DNA of 64,000 nt, taken from positions 1,922,001 through 1,986,000 of the forward strand of contig JAFEKR010000005.1 of NCBI GenBank assembly GCA_019022495.1, read 5' to 3'. This DNA comes from Epichloe hybrida (Eukaryota; Ascomycota; Sordariomycetes; Hypocreales; Clavicipitaceae). The number at the start of each line of letters is the position of its first letter. Position 1 is the first letter of the stretch. Made by a program: the position numbers and the translations under genes. This document shows, piece after piece, positions 35,446-46,500 of this stretch. The notes beneath the pieces were generated by a model, which saw nothing but the letters and a program-made list of their open reading frames with translations, searched no databases and was not told the DNA's origin.

Positions 35446-36263
35446 TGTTAAAAATAAGACCTATTTTTAGCCCTTTTCTAGTTAAAGAACCTTCTTATTA
35501 CTAGCTTGCTTTGCAAGTCTAACAGCTGCACTGCAGCTGTCAACGGTCGCGAGGGCAGCTGTCAATGGCTGCGACCGACCGTGTGGATAACTAATTAGTT
35601 AATTGCGTTGTGGCTATAAGTGTGGCCATAACCACGCTACTAGTAATTAGGTAAGCTAGGGTGACGTAAGCTAGGGTGACGTAAGCTAGGGTGACGTAAG
35701 CAGGTTACCCTATATATAACTTACCCTATAGCTATCTTTAACAATGATTTTCTCTTTATCTAGAGGTTATACAAAAGTTTCATATATAGCAAATTAAAGC
35801 TTAAAGATAGGGCTTTCTCTTTATATAAGGTTATTTTTTAGACTAAAAGTTAGTGCATATAGGTTGCTAGCTAGTATAGTAGTGAGTTGATTTTTTGGTT
35901 TTTATATATAAATGAATTTTACGGAAAATCAAAAGTGGCCCGTAAGACCCTATTAGCAGCCCAGATCCACTAATATAGTTAGTAGGTCTATGAGAGAAAG
36001 AAAATCTTTTTAACTAGCTAGATAGCTAGTCCTCTTAACTAACAATAGCTGCATTACCCGTACAACATATCTAAAATCAATTCTATTACTCTATAAGATA
36101 TTATAAAAGTAATCTAAATTGAATTCTATTAGTTAATAACTGCCATAACCTTCCGTTGCGTTGCGTTAATTGATTTAACGTTGCAGCCCTATTAGTCCCT
36201 AACCGTAGAGCTTGCACCCGTACAGCTGTTGCCAGCTGGCAACTAGCTCCCTACATTTCAATA
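35446..36263 (+). repeat. Copia-1 3' LTR, with three CRE-like repeats
   Basis: This 818-bp LTR is preceded by the purine tract AGAGGGGG (35438-35445). Relative to the other copies it lacks about 21 bp in the CAGCTG-rich part and has one extra 15-bp unit (AGCTAGGGTGACGTA), giving three perfect tandem units at 35654-35698. It is among the least RIP-mutated copies. Confidence 0.92.
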
Positions 36264-36268
36264 ACTAG

Positions 36269-36482
36269 TAGTAGCTATAACTATAAATATTATAATTCCT
36301 AGATTAGCTATATATAGTATATAAATTACTTAGGGGTCTAGGGCTAATATAAAAGAGGCTTGCTTTCCCTTACTTCTATATACTTTTCTTCCCTTTATAT
36401 TCTCTCTTAGTATTATAAGTTACCCTTACCTATAAGCTAGTAGCTTTATAGCTTCTCTTATAGTAATTACTAATATCCTATA
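36269..36482. other. Unresolved tract between Copia-1 and Copia-3
   Basis: About 214 bp of AT-rich sequence continue the 19190-20953 tract once Copia-1 is removed. They contain a pyrimidine-rich part (36360-36400). No domain is readable on either strand, and I found no Gypsy-5 reading here. Confidence 0.4.
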
Positions 36483-36805
36483 TGTTAGATTCACAGGGTA
36501 TTGAATTCAATGTGTTACAGTCGTGAGCCCGAAGAATAGTGAGCCCGAAGAATAGTATCATCATTGATTATCTATTCTAGGCTGCGTTATCTGTTAGTAT
36601 AATTGATTAAGTTATTTAAAAAGAGAGGTTAAAAGCTAGAAGTTATAATATATAAAGGGAAAAGGGGTTACGCGTTTATATCCTTACATTTCCTAGCTAA
36701 TTAACACGCTAGGTTATAGGTTACGTGTAGGGCGTGCGCGTCGCCTAAGCTTTTACTAGGTAATTATAGCTATGATACGTAATTAATATCACCTTTATTT
36801 TAATA
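36483..36805 (-). repeat. Copia-3 3' LTR (left copy)
   Basis: It is 323 bp long. A 16-bp unit (GTGAGCCCGAAGAATA, near 36524-36555) is tandemly duplicated here but single in the other LTR. The first half is little mutated. Confidence 0.85.
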
Positions 36806-37289
36806 CTAGAACTTCTCTCTTTTAATATAATTATTAACACGTGATATTAATTATAGAAATAAAAAGGAAAGATAGATTATAGATATAATTAATAAGGGAT
36901 GTAAGGAAAAGAACTTATAGCCTATCTAGGCATATAGTTACTAATAAAAGGGAAATAATAATCTTGCTTAGCCTATAAGCCTATATAAGGATAAGTAAGT
37001 CCTTCTAAATCCTTTCTTTTCCTTAAAATAGCATATATCCTACACTATAGCGTATATATAATATCTTCCTTCTCCTTAGTAATACCTTTATTCTCCTATG
37101 CACTACTATTAATTTCTATAGTTTACTAGGAGGGCCTAGTAAGCTAGTATAGCTATAGCTACTAGGGATATTAACTATAAGGGTATAAATCCCCTATGTA
37201 TTACTATCTTATCCCTATAGCTACTCTCCTAGAGAATTACCTTTTCTCTTACTATATATATATTATATATAGGTAACCTATCCCTCTAT

Positions 37290-40200
37290 CTATATAGTTA
37301 TCTAGTTAGTTAAGATAAAGCCTTTAAGGGCCTTATTAGGTAATATCTTTATAAAGGTATTAGCTAGGTTATTCTCTTTATTAATCTATTAAATCTTATA
37401 GAGTTCTTAGCGTTTATATAATTATTAAAGAGCTATAATATTAATTATTAAGTATTTCTCTTTTATTATACTAAGCTTAATAAGGCACTTATATAAAGAA
37501 TATAAATCCATATATATAATAACTAGGATCTTTAGGAGCTTTAGTTAGTTAGTAACTAGGTTTAGGGTTATAGTAATTACATAAGCTATATTAACACTAG
37601 CTACTATACTATAGACTTCTAAGGCAAGTATGCTTTATATAACTCTCTTACTCTTTATTAAGCTAAACTATATAATATTACCTTTAATTATAAACTTACT
37701 ATTAGTATAATCTTTATTAGCTAGGATAAGTATATATCCTAGTTATAAGGATAAGTCCTAGTTATGAGTAAATAATTTATCTATAAAGGTAAAGAGCTTT
37801 ACTTTCTTAAGGTTAATTAGGATAAACATTAGGCCTCTTTCTAGGTAATCTATCTGCTACTTTAAGTAATAATTAAGGGCTTTTATATTCTCTAGGGTTA
37901 GGTCTTAGTGCTATATAGTAATAGATAGATTAAAGCAAGCCTCTAGTTAGTATATTAAGGTAATGTAAGTGCCTTAGGCCCTTTGCTTAATATATTTATG
38001 CTTTAAATTAATTATTAAAACTAATTCTAACTTATTACTCTATCCTTTTTACTATATTTTAATAGTATTATTCTCTAGCGTAATAATGCCTTTATTAAAC
38101 ATAAGGGGATTATCCTAGGTTAGGAATTACTTTAGCTTTACGTTAAAACCTATAGTAACTAGTTAAGTCTCTTCCTTCTTAGAGAACTTCTTATCTAATA
38201 GGCTAAGGGTATTATTAGTTTATATTCTAACGTATATAAAGTTAGGGCTTTCCTTTATAGTTATAAGCAGGTAAGGATTATATGTAGAGGTTTCTATCTA
38301 GAGGTTCTCTCTATAATACTTATGATATATAACCTACTAATGCGTTCTAGCCTCTGTAAGTCTATAAAGGGGCTTTATAACCCTAAAAATTATACTAGGC
38401 AGGTAAAGATACTATATCTAAATTAGCAAGCGCGCTAGGATTAGCTACTCTAGGAATATATAGGCCTGTACATACGCCTAATAGATATTACGTAGCTAGA
38501 TAAGGAATTTCCTTAATCTCGCTAATAGGGCTATCACGAGGATAAGATGTTAGCTTGCTTATTAAATCATTAGGGCCTATATAAGAATAGCCTATTTCCC
38601 TTTATCCTTATATCCTTAGATTATAAGGCATGACTTTTTATAGGGTTTTGTTATCTTACCTTTAATTTTATTAATAATTTAGGAATTAAAGATTTAAATC
38701 CTACTATGCTTCTCCTTATTAAATATAATAAATTTAAATATACCTTGCTTAATTAAGGTATTAATTTCTGCTTTTATTAACTGTTTAAAAGGTTTGCCTA
38801 GGGTCCTAATAACTTCTTCCTTATATAGCTTAATAGTAAGGGCTAAGTTACTATATTCTTTTACTAATAGGAAGGTATTAGTCTCTTAAGGTATTATAGG
38901 AGGGTTCTTTTAGGGCTTTCTATACCTACGCTTTAGTAGTATTACTAGCACTATATTCTTATCTTAGGCCTTTTACTCTTTCTCCTTTTCCTCCTCCCTA
39001 GGCTTTACTATTTTCTTTACACTAGGATTATTATAGTAAGGCTTAATAGAGGTTAACCTAAAGGTCTTTAGGCCCTTAGGTATATTAAGTATATAGCTCT
39101 CTCTAGTTATTACTAGTAGCTTATATAAGCTTACTTATCCCTTACTTTCTTACTAGACTTAGACCTTTAATCTAAGTAGTAAGTTAAGGGTCTTTAAGGT
39201 ATCTAGGCTATTATATTTAGTAAGGGCCTTATTAACCTTCCTAATAGCATAAAGCCTCTTAATCTCTTTAGTAACCTTCTATACTATAATTACACGCTAT
39301 ATAATATTAGGTAATAGTAAGGATTTATTTATTATATATAAGTAAGCTCTAAAGATAAGAAGGGTTAGAATAAGGCTATTAGGGCCTATAGTATTATTTA
39401 GGGCCTTTATTACTATTTATAAGGTAGTAGGTTTAGGTGTTATAGGATATTTACACCTTATTATATTATAAGCCCTTTAGAGCAGCTTATAATACCTTTT
39501 AACCTTTCTAATACTATAGTATACCTTAATAGGAACTTCCTTAATTAAAATTAATATTAAAGCTATGAATTATCTAAATTTATTACTATAGAAGTTCATT
39601 CTAGCGTCTATGGTAATAAAATCCAGAGGGCTTAGATAAGTATTAATCTAGTATATCTAGAGGGCTTCCTAGGTTATTTTTATAAAGATATCTTTAAGGA
39701 ATTTTACTATATTAAATACTATAGCTATATCTATAGTGTTGTCACGACTGTGTTCGGGGAGATATAAACGGAGTGAAGGCTAAGGTTCTTAGTCATAGCT
39801 AGAGAGCTACTACTTAGGGGTAGGTGTATAAAGGTCTTAAACTCTAACCTCTTACATCTCTTATAGGCAGTCCTTTTCTAAATACCCTACTATATGCACG
39901 TAGCTATCTTATAGCTACTTAGTTATCCACAGAACCTAAGGCTTATCTAAGGGCTCTATTATGTGACCGTCCCGTCCATGGCCCCTTGGCCTCCGTGCTC
40001 CTGACAAGTGTAGAGTGTAAGGTAATTACTATTAAGGTAAAAAATATTTACTATTACTTTATAGTTAAAGCTATACTTATCCTTAAGGGTAAATTTAAAG
40101 TAATTAGGGCTATTTATATATATCTAGTATTAGTAGTAAAGTCTTATTAGCTTCTTAATAGCTTTAATATTAATATTATACCTTAATTTATAAAGAACCT

Positions 40201-43200
40201 TATATAGTTGTTAGATTAATAAATGCCTAAAGCAATAATATAATTACTATAATTCACCTTCTATAAGATAGCTTTAAGTAACTACTTCCTCTTTCTATAT
40301 AGATAGTATCTAAGCGTGCCCTTATTTATGTATAATAAGGACTTTAATATTTCCTTATTATAGTGTATTTTCAGAGATATTAAAATTGATTTATAAGCGG
40401 TCTATATTATTAAGGGATAAGAGAAATAGAGTGTTTATTAGTATAACCTAAAAGAGAATATCTTTAAAAGGCGTAGGTATATTAGCTGCTCTAAGCGTAA
40501 TAATTAGTTCTCCTACGCTAAATCTAACTAATACCTTTTTTACTATTAATTTATTAAGCTATAGTTTAGGTATTTAATATTATAAAGTAAGAAATTAAGG
40601 ATACCTTACTATAGAGAACTTTACAGCTCCTATATTAGGTATAATCCCTTAAAACATTACATAAGAATAGTAATCTTCTAGTATAAACATTATTAGAGCT
40701 TTGCTTAAGAGTTCTTGCTAAAAAGGGTTTTCTTTACTTAGGCTATAATAAGCTACTTAACTTATTAGGAATTAAACTATTCTTTTACTATTAAGTTATG
40801 TTTTATAATTAAAGAAGCTTATAGGTACTAGCCTATCTATACTATTAGGGCTATTATTAAATCTAATACTCTTTATATACTAAGCGATTTTATTATTAAT
40901 AAGGGATTAAGCTTTATATTCCCCTTTATACTATATAAGAAATAAATTATATAAGTTATTAGTTAGATTTATAAGGTAGTGGTTTTTAAAGTGTTAATAC
41001 GCTTTCTTATAGTTCTCTTCTAGGTGCTTTAATAACTAGTATCCTTCCTTACTATATATATAATATTTCTTTATATAAGGATTTTCTTCTTTTCCTTATG
41101 GTTTTAAAGGGTATTAGGTCTCTTTTCCTTTCCTATTATATCTTTAGTTAGTCTAGAATTACTCTAGGGTTATAGCTTTAGTTAGGAACTAGTAGTAATT
41201 CATCCTTTCTTTCTTTATAAGTTAGAATATTATCCTAATCTATTTGTAAAATTCTTATAGTCCCTTTAGTAAGTCTATAATAACTCCTTTATATTCTAGA
41301 ATATTATTATAGGCTATTATAAGTTAATTCTAAAGTGCCCTTTTACTTTAGCTTACCTTAGGTACTGCTTATTATAAGATAGCTAGTCTTTCTATAAGAT
41401 TATTAAAGTAATTAATTATTAATTTACTTAGGTTATCTTTTATTATTCCTTATAAAGTAAAATTATTCTATTCTAGGAGATATCTTTACTATATATCTTT
41501 AGTCTTAAATTATTCCCTTATATAGCTAATAAGCATAGGGAGGTCTTATAGTTAACTAGGTTTAGAGAGGTGGTTTATATAGTATTATAAAGCTTTGCCT
41601 TTAAGTATAATCTTAAAGGTATAACTAGCTTATTTAGGTTAGATATTAAGTAATTTATACTTTTTATAGAATATTTAAAGCTTTAATTTAAGAATATTAT
41701 AGTTATTAGTGCTATAAAGTTATTCTTTAAGGTATACCTTTAATAAGTCTATAATATACTTTAGTAAAGGTTTTTAAGTCTATAGGGATTCTCTAAATAC
41801 TTCCCTTTATATTTATAGAAGGGGTAGTATAGTCTTTAGGAAGTAAGAGGGTAGCTTTATAAGGAGTAGCCTTAGGGTTTATTATTCCTTTTAATCTTTC
41901 TTTCCCTTATATTAGGGAGGAGGAAGTATAGTTCTTTAGGTTATACTAATAGAGGTAATCTTAGCCCTAGGTAGTTAGGGTTAACTTTATTAGTAATACT
42001 CTTACTTAGAGGTATTATTAGTAGTGTTATTAGGGTGGTTTTATTAAATTATCTTAGGTAAAGGTATAGGTAAGGGGGTTACTATGAATACTTATAAATA
42101 GCATCCTTTAGTGCCCTTAATTCTAGATTAATTAACCTTCTTATAGGAGATTAGCTTATTAATCCCTTTAATAGCAATTATACTAATAGGTAAGGTAAAG
42201 GGGTTAGTTATTAGGATCTAATATTACTATTATCTAATAGATTACAGAAGAATTCTTTATTCTATAGGTTCTTCTAGAACTATATATACTTCTTCCTAGC
42301 CTCTTTAATTTCTTTAAGAGTTTAAAATTAGAATTCTTCCTAGTTTACTACTTCTTTAAGGTTATTTACTATCTTTATACCTTTTCTAATACTTATATAT
42401 ACTTTATTATAAAGGAGATAGTCTTAAAGTCTATTCTAGGAAAGGTCTCTCCTATTTATAAACTTATCTCTTAACTATTTATAGAAGTTATTACTAAATT
42501 TAGAGAATAGTATTCTTTTAAATAACCTTTACTCCCTATATTATTTAGTCTTTATAAGAATATAAAGACTAATTTCCTTAGGTATTATTATCTCTTTATA
42601 TTTAGAGCTCTCTATTTATTAAAGTAGTTTCTCTATAATATATTATTTAAGTCTTATAGAGATATAAGGGTATAGATTAGTGTAAATAGGGGTTTTCCCT
42701 TTATTAAGGTGTTTATTACTATCTCTAGCTTTAATACCTTCTATAGTATTATTATAGCTATTGCTTTTACTAGGAACTCTAAATTAACTAGAGGTCCTAG
42801 ATAGTCTAGCTATATCTAATATTCTAATTAGATTAAAGGGGAGTAGATCTTTAATATAAGGGGATAGGAGGGGTATAGATATGAATTATATAACTTACGT
42901 TTTAGTGTAAAGGATTGTAAGGTAAGGTAGTTAACTTTAAATATGTAATAGAATATATAATAAAGAAAGATAAGGGGATAGCTTAGCTACTAGTATTAAA
43001 TCCTTCTTTATTATTTTAGAATCCATATAGATATAAATATTAATACTAAAGTAAGAAGAGAGCTATATTATACCTTTCCGTTAGCATAACTTATTATTAA
43101 ACATAGCCCTCCTATTTTATAGGGTAAGTTATTATTAGGTAAGCTACCTCTTCTAATTAACCTTACTAATCTATAGTGTTTAAAGACTACGTGGTTATCT

Positions 43201-43221
43201 ATGAAGGTAACTACTAATTAG
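37290..43221 (-). pseudogene. Copia-3 gag-pol relic
   Basis: On the minus strand RNase H ends near 37290-37400 (INKENNLANTFIKILPNKAL, a degraded NNPADAxTK motif). The RT lies at about 38300-38770 (GIFKF..FNKEKHS, then FNS..I.EIKGKITKPYKKS), the same fungal copia lineage as Copia-2. Integrase and gag must lie between about 40010 and 43200 but are too mutated to delimit. The reading is interrupted by a solo gypsy LTR at 39740-40006. Confidence 0.7.
39740..40006 (-). repeat. Solo LTR of the Gypsy-5 family, TSD AGTGT
   Basis: This 267-bp LTR is identical in length to those of Gypsy-5 and flanked by a perfect AGTGT duplication (39735-39739 and 40007-40011), inside the Copia-3 interior. It is the best preserved member, starting TGTCACGACTGTG and ending CTCCTGACA, and keeps CpG and CpA steps that the two Gypsy-5 LTRs have lost. 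It contains a probable core promoter part (GATATAAACGGAG near 39761). Confidence 0.93.
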
Positions 43222-43299
43222 TGTTAGTATCACAAGGTATTAAATTTAATATAATAAGGTTATAAGCCTAAAGAATAGTATTATTATTAATTATCTATT
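43222..43299 (-). repeat. Copia-3 5' LTR, left fragment
   Basis: The first 78 bp of the right LTR align with 36483 onward and are cut by Gypsy-4 after CTATT. The remainder resumes at 50531. Confidence 0.85.
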
Positions 43300-43518
43300 T
43301 GTTATGGACTGGCCCCTAGGCGGCTGTAATAGGGCGTCGATATGGTATTAAGAGACTTAGGGAAGAGAAGGGAAAGGAGAAGAGGCTATCCCTAGTAATA
43401 CCCCTTATACCCCCTTAGCTCCTTATATAAGCCCCCCTTTCCTTACCTTACCTAATCTTACTTACCCCTACCCTTCTTACTATATGGAAAATACTTAGGT
43501 AAAGCCTAAGCCCTTATA
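43300..43518 (-). repeat. Gypsy-4 3' LTR
   Basis: This 219-bp copy keeps the start TGTTATGGACTGGCCCC and ends TTATA (RIP form of TTACA). It aligns end to end with 50307-50525. Confidence 0.9.
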
Positions 43519-46500
43519 TATGCCCTTACTTAGTCTTATTAAGCCTGCCTCTTTATTATGGCATGCCCTATTATACTATTAGTGAATAAGGCAAATCACT
43601 TCTACCTTTACTACTAACTTTCTATGAATTATTTAGTAAGTATTTAATTATATTTAATCCTATTCCTTGCTTGTTACTATTAGGTGCGTAATACCTACGT
43701 CCCGCTAGCTTATTATGCTATTATTATGTGTGTGATACGTTTACCCTGCTAACCTATTATTATTATAATATCTAGCCCCTACCCCTACTAGTTTATGATT
43801 TATCTAATAAGGGTATGTGACATATTTACCCTGCTAACCTATTGTTTTATTATAGTCTCTAACCCTACCTTTATTAGTTTATTAATTACCTAATATAAGT
43901 ACTAAACTATATATAAATATCCTACTTAGTTCCTTATTATATCTTACCTTCCCTTATATAACACTATCTATTTATTATTATGGTTTTATTATACCTTCCC
44001 TTTCTTCTATTAGTCCCTGCTTCTTAGATAATTACTCCCTTATTAGATATACCTTATAATCTATCTAACCCTTCTCTATCTCTAGCTACTCCTATAATAC
44101 CCTTATCCTATTCTATTAGTAAGTTCCTTATAAAAGGTAACTTTAATAATAAATAATATACTACCTCCTAATCTATCTAGTGCCCTTATAAGCTATATAT
44201 AAAATAGGCCCTTACTACTAGCGTACTAGAATGCTACTTACCTAAGTCTAGGGAATTCTATCCTTTATATTAGAGGTAATATCTTACTTATATTTAGCAC
44301 ACTAGGCTCTTATCTACTAACCTATATCTCTATTATATATTAAAGAATATTAAGGTAGAGATTACTATAGGTATATATATTATTAAACCTAGAGTCCTAA
44401 AGACTAAGGAAATAAAAAAGAAAATACTTATTCTATCTTAAAGGTATTACTACCTTATTAATTAGTAAAACTCCCTCCTTACCTAGGCTTAGTTTAACCT
44501 AGCTTCTATTTAGTTAGCCCTTAGGGCATCCCTAGCTATAAATACTACTACAATAAATATAACTAGTCTTAACATTACCCCTTTTATTAGCGCTAGCCCT
44601 TTAGGTAGTTATAGTATAGCTTAATCTATATAATAAGTTACAGGCGTTTTATTCTAATAGAACTAATAAGTTATAGGTAAGCTAAGCGTAATATATATAA
44701 AGATATGTAATTAGTCTGCCACGCTCCTTTAAGCTTTATTACCTTATTACTAAGATAAGATTTATTAATATTCTTAGATTACTAGGTTAAGTAATAAATC
44801 TCCTTTATATTACTACTAGTATTATTTACGCTATCCTTCTATATTAGGTTTAACTTATAATTATACTCCTAGGTTATTAGGAGCTAGCTATTCTCTAGCT
44901 AGAAATAATATACCTTCTCCTCCTAGCTATTCTCCTTCTATATACTATTCTCCTACTAGGTCTTCTATTATACCCCCTCCTGCTTATACTCCTTATACTA
45001 ACCTTACCTATACTATCCTAGTTCTAGGTTATACCTAATGTAAACTAGATAGATAACTTATTATACTATACCTATTACTTAGTAAAGAAGGTGCTATAGC
45101 TATAGTAGTAGTAGTATAACTTTAGCTAGAGGTAGTGCCCTCCTATTTATTTTCTCCTAGTAATTAGGGTAATAACTTACTAGATAAGTATTCTTATTAA
45201 GTAGTCGTAAAATATAGTAAGTAAGTATTTAGGGCGCTTATAGGAGTCTTTATAGCTATATAAGTTTTCTAAAATTAATTTAGTTTATTATTAGTTTATA
45301 TATTACCTTATTTTACCTTAAATTTATTAAGTGCTTATATTTTCTCTATACTTTCTAGTGGCTCCTATGTTAGTTAGGAGTATCCTACTTACTTAACTAA
45401 GATATTCTATTATCCTCCTTACCCCTATGTATTCTAAGCCACTAGAATCCGCTTAACCTAATATTTCTCTATAAGCTTATTATTACTCTTTACTAGGACT
45501 TATTTAGGACCTAGGCGTAAGTCCTATAGCTATTAGCTTAGGAGTAGGTCTTCTACTATATATTTAATAAGGTTTATATAAAAAACTAGATAGATACCCC
45601 TTAGTATATTAAGTTAGACTATAAGAGAGGATAGCACTTCTATAACTATATACTTTATAGCTACCTAGTTAAGTTTCCTTAAGGGGCGGTTTATCTTTAT
45701 ATTCCTAAGTAATAGCTATACCTTATCCCTAACCTAAAAACATTCCACTAGGCGTCTTAATACTAATATTATGTCTTATTACTATTACTATATATAAGCT
45801 ATTATAGCCTAAGCTAAATAGGTACTCTCTTAGAGATAGCTAAGAAAATAAATAGCTCTCCCCTTTAGTATAGTTATAGATATAGGCATATCTAGTTAGG
45901 TTTAAATTAGTTTGAGATTATATCCGTAAAGCAATCTATTTAGGCTTACTCTAGTAGCTAATAAGGTCCTATTATTAATCACTAGTTAATAAGTAATAAG
46001 GTGTTTTAGCTAGTTATACTATAAGAAGGAAATAGTAATACATAGAATTACCTATACCTCCTAGTTCGCCTATTCTATACCGCTATTAGTCTAAGGATAG
46101 TGTAATATAAAGAGTAATTAATCTATCCTTACTAGGGAATATAATATTATCTAAAATTATCCTAACTAGTCTAAGCCTTAGTCTATAATAATAGACTAAG
46201 GGAATTCTCTAAACCTTTACTAAACTATCTTAAAGTGTTTTATATAATCCTTAGCTTTTATAGAGGTTATAGCCTTAAGCTATATAAACTTTAATAGCCT
46301 ATCTATAATAACTATAAGGTATTAAGGTTACTTAGGTAATAAAGCTAGTAAGTTTATTATAAAGTTAATAGAGATTTATAACTAAAACTAATTAGGGATT
46401 AGTAAAGGCTTTAGTAAGCCCTAGCGTTGCTAATAGCTCTTATAGCTACTAATATAGTAGTAGTTATAAATAAATCTTGCTATATCCTGTAATATTCCGT

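Larger units (their letters stand above)
20959..36263 (+). mobile_element. Copia-1, full-length Ty1/copia retrotransposon with three nested insertions
   Basis: LTRs of 824 bp (20959-21782) and 818 bp (35446-36263) lie in direct orientation, flanked by a perfect ACTAG duplication (20954-20958 and 36264-36268). The order gag, protease, integrase, reverse transcriptase, RNase H is that of copia. Removing the TRIM, the solo LTR and Copia-2 leaves about 7.1 kb. RIP damage is moderate: several frames of 60-116 codons remain, unlike in the gypsy elements. Catalytic residues are nevertheless lost. Confidence 0.93.
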
